Below are positions 1 to 8,467 of a stretch of 64,000 bases of DNA, in pieces. The first letter of the stretch is position 1. Each line of letters starts with the position of its first letter. The position numbers were made by a program, and so were the translations under genes. The stretch comes from Nonomuraea turcica (lineage in GTDB: Bacteria; Actinomycetota; Actinomycetes; Streptosporangiales; Streptosporangiaceae): positions 1-64,000 of the forward strand of contig NZ_JAUZQF010000018.1 of assembly GCF_030718205.1 (NCBI RefSeq), given 5' to 3'. Under the pieces are notes generated by a model. That model saw only the letters and a program-made list of their open reading frames with translations. It made no database searches and was not told the DNA's origin.

Positions 1-738
1 CCAGAGCTTGCTGATCCACGCTCGCCACCCGACTTCACAGTCACTCTGGGCGAGCATCATGCCACGATCTGTCAATAGTGTCCCGAGAACGAACGGTTAA
101 GCATGTCCTGAGCCCTCACATCGACAGGTCGGGCGAGGTGACGGTTCGCCCGATTGTTCGCCCCCTCAAGAGAGGGTATGAACCGTTCTTTACGTTCGCT
201 AAGGAAGCCTGAGCTTCTGCGATGATCTCGTAGGGGCTTGGTTGAATTGCGTGCATCGGCCGGGCCGGGATCGTGACGGTCGTCAAGACCGGGTCTTACG
301 GCTGTTGGAGGATGCCCGGTCTGAGTAGGCTGCTGGCCGATGTCGTGGCGGTCACGTTCCGGTCCTGCGCCGGCAGTGCTGCGGATAGGGCTTGGGCATG
401 GTCATTGACGGCGTGTCCGATCCGGTCTGGATTTCGTTGTCCAGGTGGTGCCCGAGGAGGGTGGCCCGCAGCGCGGAGTCGGGCAGCTTGCGAGGGTTGT
501 TGCCGTGTGGTGGTTGTTGCCGTGTGGTGAAGGTGGCCTGAGCACGTGTGCGGGCAGTCGTCCGCGGTGAGGTGAGGCGGGCGGATGGTATTCGGTGGAT
601 GCTTATCGTTCAAACGTTCTACCCACAGATGCAAACTCTTGGTAGTTTTACGGCTACACATCGTTGGAAGTGGGTGGGGGGCGGGGTGCCGGTCGCGCGG
701 TACATGCCTGGATGCCGCCTCGGAACGGGGGCGGCGCC
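1..738. other. Left flank without a recognisable gene
   Basis: I see no convincing coding region here. The open frames on both strands have biased, low-complexity translations, no ribosome site and no family resemblance. A perfect 17-bp tandem duplication lies at 496-529. The stretch is probably the left flank or left end of the tnpB element plus older intergenic DNA; no tnpA-like reading frame is present. Confidence 0.5.
496..529. repeat. Perfect tandem 17-bp duplication
   Basis: The 17-mer gttgttgccgtgtggtg occurs at 496-512 and again, immediately adjacent, at 513-529. It lies about 210 bp upstream of the tnpB start. No function is evident; replication slippage is the simplest origin. Confidence 0.8.
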
Positions 739-2745
739 GTGAGTAAGCTCACCGCGACCGCGACCTGTACCGCCCATTCAGCGGTGGTGGAGAAGACCGG
801 TGAGGTCGTTGCTCGGGCGCTGCTGGCGCAGCGGGTGGCCTGGCTGGCTGGCCTGGCCCGGGATCTGACCGTCGATCTGGTGGCCGCCCGGTGGAATGCG
901 GCTGATCTGGATGCGCTGGCCTGCGGGGCCGGGCCGGACGGGCGCGTGTTGCCGTCGAAGGGCTGGATGGCGATGCGCCGGCTGGGCTGGGGCGTGACCC
1001 TCGTCCCGGGCGTGCATGTCTGTGATCGGGTGGTTCGGTGTGCGCAGGAGCAGGCCGCCCGCACGTTGCGGCTGGCGCTGCACCGCCGCGCCGTGGTGGC
1101 GGCGATCGTGGCGAGTTGGCCGGCCAACCCGCGGGCCCGCACCGACGCCGAATGGCAGGCGCTGCGCGCTCTGCTGCCGGACGGGGTGACGGCGGCCCAA
1201 GTCCGCAACCGGACCCGCCAGATCGCCGCCTACCTCGGCGAGCATGACGTGTTCCCGGCCGATCTGACCGATCTGGAGCAGCCGCCGAACGTCGCGGCGC
1301 AGATCGTGCTGGCCGCGGCCGACCGGCAGCTGGTCACCCTGGAGCGCACCGACAGCCACAACGCCCGGTTGCGGGTGCGGCTTCCGCTGGTGGAGTCTCC
1401 CGCGTGCGGCCGGGACTGGGCCTGGCATGTGCTGCCGGTCGCGTTGCCGCCGACCGTCGCGCCGGAGGCGAAGCTGTGCACCCCCACGCTGCGGGTGAGG
1501 AAGGGCCGGGTGCGCGTCGATCTGCCGTTCCAGATCCCGATCGAGTTCGCGCCCGCCACCGGTCATCGGGTCGGGGTGGGGTTCGACTGGGGCTGCAACA
1601 CGCTGCTGACCGGCGTGACCGGGCATCTGACCGGCGAGGGCCGGGTGATCTGCGACGGGCGGCCGCTCACCTATGACGCCACCGGCATCTCGGCCAAGCT
1701 GCACCGGTTGCGGGCCGAGCGTGAGCAGCTGGCCGCCAAGCACCGGCACCAGGAAAGCCTCCTGGCCGGCATGACCACCGCCGACTCCCGCTTCGCCGCG
1801 TTGGCCGCGGCCTACCAGGGCGTCGGGGTGGAACACGAGCGGGTGTGCGCCCGTATCCGGCATCTGAACCATGCGCTGGCCTGGTCGGCGGCCCGCTGGG
1901 CCCTCGACCAGGCCGTCGCGGCCGGGGCGACGGTCATCTACGTGGAGGACCTGGCCACCCTGGAAGCGCGCGGACGCCGAGGAGCCGCGAACGCCCGCCT
2001 GTCGGGGCAGGTGCGCGGGCAGATCGTCGAGGCGATCAGGCACCTGGCGGCCAAGCACGCCATCGCCGTGGTCACCGTCCCGGCCCGCGGCACCTCCAAA
2101 TATTGTCCCCGCTGCGGGGACGGCACGTCGGTGCTGAAGCATTGCCCGGCGCCGGATCGGCTCGCCGAGCGGGGCTGGGCGTGGGCGTTCTGCCCGGCCT
2201 GCGGCCTGTCGTGTGACCGGGACTGGGCCGCGGCCGAACGCATCCTCGCGCGCGGCCTGCTGGGCCAGCACGCCACCCGCACCCACCGCGCAACCGGGGT
2301 GCGCACCATCCACAAGGTCGTGGAGGGCAACGTGGCCCGCGCCCGCCGGGCACGTAGGCCCACCCGGGCCGCCCGGCGAGCGCGCCGCACCCGAATCGAC
2401 CTGCACCCCCGACCTGCGGCGCGGGACAGATCCAAGAACCGTCCCACCCCGAAACGGCCGACCCGCACCACGAAGAACCCGGCGAACACGCCGGTAGAAG
2501 ATCATGCGATGACCTCCAGCCGTGTGCCCGACCGGCGCACGGTGCCCGCCCCATTCCTCTCGGGGAGTGGTCAGCGTCCGGCGGGCCATGCACCCAAGGC
2601 GGGACGGCGCGAGCCGTACCGGACAGGGCATGTCAGGAATTCTCACCACCGGACAGGCTTCCACCACGCCAAAGCCGCCCCCGTGCTCGCGCTTGCCAAG
2701 CACGGGAGCAGCCCAAAGCAGGCTACGCCTGTCCGAGTTGCCTGA
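739..2745 (+). CDS. tnpB: TnpB-family RNA-guided nuclease-like protein (IS200/IS605/IS607 accessory)
   Basis: TnpB proteins are RuvC-type nucleases guided by an RNA made from the element's right end, and are the ancestors of Cas12. The RuvC signature is visible in order: FDWG (D283), VEDL (E403), a zinc ribbon starting CPRCG with a second CPAC knuckle, then CDRDWAAAER (D493/D495). I chose GTG 739, which matches the natural domain start; an in-frame ATG at 664 would add 25 low-complexity residues. At 668 aa it is much longer than the roughly 400 aa of IS605 TnpB: there is a long N-terminal part before RuvC-I and a basic tail of about 150 residues after RuvC-III. The catalytic residues are intact, so activity is possible. 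No tnpA transposase or serine recombinase lies beside it. Confidence 0.85.
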   Translation: MSKLTATATCTAHSAVVEKTGEVVARALLAQRVAWLAGLARDLTVDLVAARWNAADLDALACGAGPDGRVLPSKGWMAMRRLGWGVTLVPGVHVCDRVVRCAQEQAARTLRLALHRRAVVAAIVASWPANPRARTDAEWQALRALLPDGVTAAQVRNRTRQIAAYLGEHDVFPADLTDLEQPPNVAAQIVLAAADRQLVTLERTDSHNARLRVRLPLVESPACGRDWAWHVLPVALPPTVAPEAKLCTPTLRVRKGRVRVDLPFQIPIEFAPATGHRVGVGFDWGCNTLLTGVTGHLTGEGRVICDGRPLTYDATGISAKLHRLRAEREQLAAKHRHQESLLAGMTTADSRFAALAAAYQGVGVEHERVCARIRHLNHALAWSAARWALDQAVAAGATVIYVEDLATLEARGRRGAANARLSGQVRGQIVEAIRHLAAKHAIAVVTVPARGTSKYCPRCGDGTSVLKHCPAPDRLAERGWAWAFCPACGLSCDRDWAAAERILARGLLGQHATRTHRATGVRTIHKVVEGNVARARRARRPTRAARRARRTRIDLHPRPAARDRSKNRPTPKRPTRTTKNPANTPVEDHAMTSSRVPDRRTVPAPFLSGSGQRPAGHAPKAGRREPYRTGHVRNSHHRTGFHHAKAAPVLALAKHGSSPKQATPVRVA

Positions 2746-2870
2746 TTCCTTCAGGGAACTACAGAGAATTCAAGACGCTCGATTTGTGGCACCGGCCTGT
2801 GGACTGGGCCGCCGCCTCACAAGCGCACACCGCGGTGACCCCCGGAGCCGGGGTGAACGAAATCCAAGGG
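2600..2870 (+). ncRNA. Candidate omega (guide) RNA region at the tnpB 3' end
   Basis: In TnpB elements the guide RNA overlaps the 3' end of the gene and runs to the element's right end. The last about 140 bases of tnpB and the next about 120 bases are rich in short self-complementary segments, for example accccCGGAGCCggggt near 2838-2854. The predicted C-terminal residues here look unconstrained, as expected when the DNA is selected as RNA. The boundaries are guesses. Confidence 0.3.
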
Positions 2871-2872
2871 TC

Positions 2873-2904
2873 CGTCACGAACGGGCTCTGTCGCCCTGTC
2901 TTAG
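2873..2904 (+). promoter_or_regulatory. ECF-type promoter motif, site 1 (SRPBCC relic)
   Basis: CGTCACG (2873-2879), 16 bases, CTGTCTTAG (2896-2904). This matches the two-part pattern shared with six other intergenic sites in the window. It points at the SRPBCC relic and its leader reading frame. Confidence 0.55.
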
Positions 2905-3048
2905 CCATAGGACCGAACGTTACGTAGTGACGGGCGCCTACTGGTCAACGACCAGGTCTACCGTGCTCCGGGCCGCACGACCTCGTGCCGGGTGGGTTCT
3001 GCGTCGTTCGGTCGTGCATCGAACGAACCCGAAAGGAGGAACCTCCTC

Positions 3049-3102
3049 GTGAGACCCCACCATTCCTCTGCGACCTCGAAGGTGGCTCAGTCTGATGGAT
3101 GA
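3049..3102 (+). CDS. Possible 17-residue leader peptide
   Basis: A GTG at 3049 sits 8 bases behind a near-perfect Shine-Dalgarno (aaaggagg, 3031-3038). The frame stops at 3100-3102, overlapping the ATG at 3095 of the SRPBCC relic. The best ribosome site in this stretch therefore serves this mini-ORF, which suggests translational coupling. An alternative is that it is a shortened N-terminus of a decayed gene. Confidence 0.3.
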   Translation: MRPHHSSATSKVAQSDG

Positions 3103-3806
3103 CACCCAGCCCACTTCTCGCTACGACGTTCACCCCGTGACCGCGGCCAAGACAGAACCGGCCTCCCTGCCCGACGCTCGCAGCCGGTGGTCACCCTCTC
3201 GTGCGACCCTGGCCGGTCAAGTCCGGGATGTCCTCGATGACCTGCCCCGCTTCCTCGCCGCTCCGTTCCTGCGACGTCGACACCTGACCTGGGGGGCCAC
3301 CCCTGCGGAAGTGACCGCGCCGATGCCCGGCGACGGCCTGCTGCCCCGAGCCCAATACCGCTGCAGCCGCGCGATCACCATCGACGCGCCGCCGGAGCAG
3401 GTGTGGCCATGGCTGGTCCAGGTGGGGTACGGGCGTGCCGGCTGGTACGCCGACGACCTTCTGGACAACTTCGCTCGCCCCAGCATCCGGGAGATCGTCC
3501 CGGAGCTTCAGGATCTCCGAATCGGTCAGTGGCCGCCGTGGGGCCCGAATTCCTCTGAGCGCACGGCGTCGTCGACGGCTTCGCTCAGCCGTCATGGCTC
3601 CTGTGGCGCTCACCGAACCGCACCTGGGCCTGCCGCCTGACGCCGCTGAGCGGCGGGCAAACCCGGTTGATCACTCGAATGCACATCGTGTACGAGTGGC
3701 GGCGACCGTTGACGCCGTTCACGGTGATGCTGATGGAACCCGCCGACTACCCGATGATGCGGCGAATGCTAGGGGGATCCGAGAGCGAGCCGAAGCCCAG
3801 CACTGA
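3095..3806 (+). pseudogene. SRPBCC (polyketide cyclase/START-like) protein, frameshifted
   Basis: The first about 155 residues read as an SRPBCC-fold protein: a helical start, the strand motif AITIDAPPEQVWPWLVQVGY (residues about 90-109) and GWYADDLLDNF. Near 3565 similarity jumps to another frame, which carries VVDGF, SWLLWRSPNRTW and the C-terminal MHIVYEWRRPLTPFTVMLME. It jumps again near 3775 to a frame ending IRERAEAQH. Two frameshifts are needed to rebuild one protein of about 235 aa, so this is a relic unless there are assembly errors. It lies behind promoter motif site 1. Confidence 0.75.
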
Positions 3807-3832
3807 CGGGCGGCGTCGGGGCCCCAGCTCGC

Positions 3833-4621
3833 TCAGCTCTCATGGGCTCCGTGGGGAATCCGCCGACGATGTGACCGGTCAGCGGTCCGACGCTGGCAGC
3901 TCGCGGCAGATCTCACCCTCGAGTCGCAGTCGTCGGACCTGTAGCGGGCAACGTCAGCAGCGAGAAGCTCTTCCAATTCGGCGACGTCGCCGGCCTGCGC
4001 CGCAGCGAGGAACGTCCGCAGGAGGCGCCGATGCGCGGCGGCGTTCACCGGCTGGCGTTGCCCGGTGGCGATGCGTTCGTGGGCGCGCCGCACGAGTTGC
4101 CGCGTATGGTCTTCCCCCAGGTGAAGAACCTCGGAGATGCGCCGGTAGGGGTACTCGAAGGCTTTGCGCAGGAGATACGCCGCCCATTCGGTGGGCGTGA
4201 GCTTCTCCAACAGCAGCCGGACCGCCGCATCGACCGACTCATGTCGTTCTGCGGCTGTCTCAGGGCTGACGCTGTGATCCACCATTTCGGGAAGCCATGG
4301 GCCCCCGGACGTCTCGCGACGCCTCCGGGCGGACTGGGTGACATTGATGGCGAGCCTGGTGGTGGTCATCGCAAGAAACGCGGGCGGACTGATGACGACT
4401 GAGCGGTCGGCGCGTTCCCACCGGAGCCACGCCTCCTGCACCACGTCCTCGGCCTCGCCCACGTCCTCGAGGATGCGGAGCGCGATCGCGAAGAGCCGCG
4501 GCCGTGTGGTGACGAACACCGAAGCGGCCGCGTCCAACTCGCTGATCAATCGGTCATCGTGTGCAGAGATTGTCGGACTGGTCTGCGCGGCGTCGTCTCT
4601 GTGCGACTCCAGGAGGTTCAT
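3833..4621 (-). CDS. ECF41-type RNA polymerase sigma factor with degraded C-terminal domain
   Basis: Directs RNA polymerase to a dedicated promoter set. Region 2 is visible at residues about 25-90 (FVTTRPRLFAIALRILEDVG, EAEDVVQEAWLRW) and region 4 at about 130-190 (LTPTEWAAYLLRKAFEYPY, RRISEVLHL). The linker DHSVSPETAAERHESVDAAV and the following LLRTFLAAAQAGDVAELEEL are typical of ECF41 (SigJ-like) factors, in which a SnoaL-like domain is fused behind region 4. Here that domain begins normally but loses similarity after ELLAADV and ends at 262 aa, against roughly 290-330 aa in the family. I start at ATG 4621; the open frame extends to 4858 without family resemblance. In ECF41 proteins the extension controls activity, so truncation may deregulate or kill the factor. 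Confidence 0.8.
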   Translation of the reverse strand: MNLLESHRDDAAQTSPTISAHDDRLISELDAAASVFVTTRPRLFAIALRILEDVGEAEDVVQEAWLRWERADRSVVISPPAFLAMTTTRLAINVTQSARRRRETSGGPWLPEMVDHSVSPETAAERHESVDAAVRLLLEKLTPTEWAAYLLRKAFEYPYRRISEVLHLGEDHTRQLVRRAHERIATGQRQPVNAAAHRRLLRTFLAAAQAGDVAELEELLAADVARYRSDDCDSRVRSAASCQRRTADRSHRRRIPHGAHES

Positions 4622-4879
4622 GGTCACGGTCTCGGCTCCGTTCGCACACGGCATCCTGCGATGCCACTGCGACAACGGTCGCTTTGCGGACCCCTCCATC
4701 GCGCCCGGGGGAGACCGTGGTCGATACCCTGATCCGCGGTCGCCGCCACCTAGGGGTGCGCCCACGTGGTGCGGAAACGGCGCTGCCGGGAGCTCAGCCC
4801 CGCCGCATGTCCTCCACCCGCACCGTTTCGGGCCTACGGGCCGTCGGAACGGGGCCATCCCACGGAACAGGAAAAATCA

Positions 4880-5575
4880 TGACCACTCCCCGCCCTCCAC
4901 ACCAGGAGACGACCCGCCGCCGCGGCGATCCGCCTCGCCGCAGTCGCCCTCGTCCCGATGAGCCTCAGCCCAGCGCAGAGCGCCCTCGCTCAGGAAAGCC
5001 GGTCGGGGACATCGAAGCCCACGATCGTGCTCGTGCACGGAGCCTGGGCAGACGCCTCGAGCTGAAGCAAGGTCGTCGCGAGGCTTCACTACGACGGGTA
5101 CACAGTCGCCGCGGTCGCCAATCCCCTGCGATCATTGTCCGGCGACGCCGCCCCGACGGCACTCGTGGGACCAGACTCCGCGCTCTCGGTCCCGGACCCC
5201 ACTACCGTGTTCGACTTCGTTCCCGCCACGCTCTCGCCCACCCGGGCCACCGACCTTTGCCTCAAGAAGCCGACCGTCTTCGCCTCGTTCGCGACCGGCC
5301 TGAGCGCACAGGACAAGGCAACCGTGGCGGCCTCCCAGCGACCGGCCACGATCGGCGCACTCAACGAGCCGTCCGGAGCCCCGCCTGGCGGACGATCCCG
5401 TCCTGGTACCTCATCGGAACCAGGGCAGCATCATCCCGCCCCGTGCCGAACGGGCCATGGCTGAAAAAGCCGGCTCTACCATCACTGAGTACAACGCCGG
5501 ACATCTCGGCCTGATGTCGGATCCCAAGACCGTCACCCAAGCAATCGAGCGGGCCGCAAGGGCCAGCGTTCACTA
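4880..5575 (+). pseudogene. Secreted alpha/beta hydrolase, several disruptions
   Basis: Pieces in all three frames rebuild an alpha/beta hydrolase of the exported kind: a signal peptide (IRLAAVALVPMSLSPAQSAL), the oxyanion strand TIVLVHGAWADASS, VVARLHYDGYTVAAVANPLR, then KPTVFASFATGLSAQDKATV, IPSWYLIGT and the C-terminal GSTITEYNAGHLGLMSDPKT. The expected Trp after ADASS is TGA (5063-5065). There are frameshifts near 4915, 5110 and 5390, and the middle with the nucleophile elbow is missing after about 5160. The gene is dead. It sits back to back with the ECF41 sigma gene. Confidence 0.75.
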
Positions 5576-5587
5576 GCGGCGCGGTGC

Positions 5588-8356
5588 CTAGCCCGCGCTC
5601 TTCCGGCCGGTACCGACGTCCGACGGGCGAAGCTGCCTGCGTGACGTGATGCCCAGCTTGGCGAAGACCTTGCGCAGGTGCCACTCGACGGTATGCGGGC
5701 TGAGAAACAGCTGTGCGCCGATCGCGGCGTTGGTCAGCCCACTGGCGGCGAGCCCGGCGATGTGCGCCTCCTGCGGGGTCAGGGTGTCGCTCGCGCGGGC
5801 GGCGCGCTCGGCGACCGACTCGCCGACGGCGGCGAGCTCGTAGCGGGCGCGGTCCGCGAACGCGTTGGCGCCGGCCGCGGTGAACATGTCGTAGGCGGTG
5901 CGGAGCGGGCGGCGGGCCTCCACGCGCCGGTTTTCCCGCCGTAGCCACTCGCCGTACAGCAGGTGGCCGCGGGCCAGCTCCATCCGGATCCGGGTCCGGC
6001 CGAGGTGGTCGATCGCCTGCTGGTACAGGGCCTCCGCCGTACGGTCGGTCGCCAGCAGAGCCCCGGCTCGGGCCAGCACACCGAGCGCCCACTCGGTCCC
6101 GCAGGCTCGCGCCGTCGCGGCGAGGCGTTCGTAAGCGGAGGCCGCAAGCTCAGGCTCGCCGCTGCGAACGGCTGATTCGATCAGCTCCGACAGTGCCCAG
6201 TAGACGACGGCGGATTCCACCGGATGCTCGGTCGCGGCGCGGGCCGCCGGGAAGGCGTCCTGGTAACGGGCGAGTCCGTTCAGCAGCAGCGACTGCGCCC
6301 AGTGGGTGACCATGACTCCGCTGTCTTCGCCGCGGGCGACCACATCGGCCAGGCCCGCCTCGATGAGCGGGGCGGCGGCAGCCTTGTCGCCATGCCAGGC
6401 TGCCAGCGTCAACGCGCCGTACGGCGCCAGCGCGACCCCGGTCGCCTCCCCGATCGCCTGGATCTCCGCGACCAGCGAGACGGCCGCCGCGCGGTCACCG
6501 GAGAAGAGGCGCACGACCACGAGCGAGTTGAGGGTGAAGGGAAGAGCGCTGAGATCGCCGACGTCACGGGCGACGCATACGTGCCGCTCGGTCAGGATCG
6601 CCCAGCTCTCGTCGTCCCACATGTCGGCGGCGGTGACCCCCGCCAGCCACAACCAGGGCTGGTCCTTCGGGCCGGACGTGTCCTCGGTGCGGAACGCCCG
6701 CAGAGCCTTCTTCGCCAGCGGTACGGCGGCCGGGTATCCGTCGGTGAACAGCGTGGCGAGGCTGTCCAGCAGGAGATCGCCGGGCCGGTGCCGCGTCGGT
6801 TTCGGCGCCGCTTGCACCGCCCGCGCCACCGCCAGAACACCGGAACCAACGGCGAACCCCCCGGCGAGCAGGGCCGCCCCCATCGCGTCGCGGTAGGTGT
6901 CCCGGGCGAGCTCACTGTCCAGCGGCTCGAGCCGACGGCCTGCTTCGAGGAGCAGACGCGGCGCGGCCATGTCGTGACCGGAGGCGAAGGCGATCTGTGC
7001 CCGCATCAGATTCACCAGTGCCCGGTGGAACTCGTCGGCCGGACCCTCGTCTGCCGTGAGCAGCAGCGCCATTGCGACGTCGAAGGCGCCGCAACGCAGT
7101 GCGGCCTCGGCGGCGGACAAGGCGCGGATCGCGCGCGTCGCTGCGTCGGGGGTCAGCTCGGTCGCGCGCCGCAGGAACTCGGCCACGGCCGCGACACCAC
7201 CGCGACGCTGGGCCCGGTCGGCAGAGCTGACCAGTTCGGCGGCGACCTCTTCGTCGGCATCGGCGGCCGCGTGTGCGCGGTGCCAGGCGCGCCGGTCGGG
7301 GTCGACAGCCGGGTCGATCGCCTCGGCGAGGGCTCGATGCACGGTGCGGCGGTCGGCAGGCGTCGCCGCCCGGTAGATCGCCGTCCGCACCAGCGGATGC
7401 CGGAACCTCGCCCGGGAACCCAGCTCGATCAGCCCGGCTGCCTCCGCCGGCGCCCCCGCGCTCATCGGGAGGTCCAGCAGCTGAGTCGCGCGGAGCAGCA
7501 ACGTCATGTCACCGAGCGGCTCGGCCGCCGCCGTCAGCAGCATCTTCTGCGTCGGCGGCGGCAGCGACCGCACCCGCCGGGCGAAGCTGTGCTCGATCTG
7601 GCTCGCCAACGGCTGAACATCCGGCCGCCCGAACCCACCGGCCAACTCCGCCGCCGTCAATCCCCGCGGCAACTCCAGCAGGGCCAGCGGATTGCCCCGC
7701 GTCTCCGCCACGATCCGATCCCGTACCTGTTCGTCGAGCCGTCCGGGAACGGCCGAGTCCAGCAGTGCGCGGGCATCGTCTTCGGGCAAGCCGCCGACTG
7801 TCAACTCCGGCAAGCCTCGCCACTCAGGCCCGGCCGCCGGCTCCCGGACCGAGAACACCACACCGATTCGCTCGGCGAACAGACGTCGCGAGACGAACGT
7901 CAACGCCTGCACTGAAGCCTGGTCCAGCCACTGTCCATCGTCGATCACGCAGAGGAGCGGCCTATCCTCCGACACCACCGCCAGCAGACTCAATACGGCC
8001 ACTCCGACCAGAAACCTGTCCGGCGGGCTTCCGGCGCTGTAGCCGAACGCGACGGCCAACGCATCGCTCTGCGGACCCGGTATGCGATCGCGAAGGTCCA
8101 GCATCGGCGCGCACAACTGATGCAAACCCGCGAAGGGCAGCTCCATTTCCGATTCGACACCTGCTGCACGCGCAACCCTGTATTCAGTCGAACGCCCTAC
8201 GAGGTAATCGAGCAAAGCCGATTTCCCGACGCCTGCCTCACCACGTATCAGCAAGGCTCGCCCTGGACCGGAGCGTACGTCAGCGAGCAGTTGGTCCAGG
8301 ACCGCGCACTCCACACGCCGATCGCGGAGCTTATGCGCCCCCGCACCACTTGTCAT
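5588..8356 (-). CDS. LAL-family transcriptional regulator (AAA ATPase plus LuxR HTH), copy A
   Basis: LAL proteins are ATP-binding activators of the MalT type. Near the N-terminus lies Walker A GEAGVGKSALL, then Walker B LLCVIDDGQWLD; a long helical, TPR-like middle follows. The C-terminus is a LuxR helix-turn-helix: LTPQEAHIAGLAASGLTNAA then SPHTVEWHLRKVFAKLGITS. The length from ATG 8356 (922 aa) is normal for the family. ATG 8389 is an alternative start with a GAAAGGG ribosome site. It is convergent with the alpha/beta hydrolase relic and lies downstream of, and in the same orientation as, the arc operon. The ligand is unknown. Confidence 0.9.
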   Translation of the reverse strand: MTSGAGAHKLRDRRVECAVLDQLLADVRSGPGRALLIRGEAGVGKSALLDYLVGRSTEYRVARAAGVESEMELPFAGLHQLCAPMLDLRDRIPGPQSDALAVAFGYSAGSPPDRFLVGVAVLSLLAVVSEDRPLLCVIDDGQWLDQASVQALTFVSRRLFAERIGVVFSVREPAAGPEWRGLPELTVGGLPEDDARALLDSAVPGRLDEQVRDRIVAETRGNPLALLELPRGLTAAELAGGFGRPDVQPLASQIEHSFARRVRSLPPPTQKMLLTAAAEPLGDMTLLLRATQLLDLPMSAGAPAEAAGLIELGSRARFRHPLVRTAIYRAATPADRRTVHRALAEAIDPAVDPDRRAWHRAHAAADADEEVAAELVSSADRAQRRGGVAAVAEFLRRATELTPDAATRAIRALSAAEAALRCGAFDVAMALLLTADEGPADEFHRALVNLMRAQIAFASGHDMAAPRLLLEAGRRLEPLDSELARDTYRDAMGAALLAGGFAVGSGVLAVARAVQAAPKPTRHRPGDLLLDSLATLFTDGYPAAVPLAKKALRAFRTEDTSGPKDQPWLWLAGVTAADMWDDESWAILTERHVCVARDVGDLSALPFTLNSLVVVRLFSGDRAAAVSLVAEIQAIGEATGVALAPYGALTLAAWHGDKAAAAPLIEAGLADVVARGEDSGVMVTHWAQSLLLNGLARYQDAFPAARAATEHPVESAVVYWALSELIESAVRSGEPELAASAYERLAATARACGTEWALGVLARAGALLATDRTAEALYQQAIDHLGRTRIRMELARGHLLYGEWLRRENRRVEARRPLRTAYDMFTAAGANAFADRARYELAAVGESVAERAARASDTLTPQEAHIAGLAASGLTNAAIGAQLFLSPHTVEWHLRKVFAKLGITSRRQLRPSDVGTGRKSAG

Positions 8357-8467
8357 GGCCCCACCACCCTGAGACGAGGTTAGAGCCATTGACCCTTTCG
8401 CGCGATAGGTGTCGTCTGGAACCCACGGGCCGGCACGCCGTACCACTGCGAGCGGCTTCGTCGACGG

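Noticed and set aside
178..225. 15-codon ORF with a TTA codon that could be a leader peptide
   Set aside because: No ribosome site, no following structural gene in the right distance, and nothing similar elsewhere in the window.
664..2703. Long open frames on the opposite strand of tnpB and of most other genes
   Set aside because: High-GC DNA gives long antisense frames; these have Arg/Gly/Pro-rich, repetitive translations with no family motifs.
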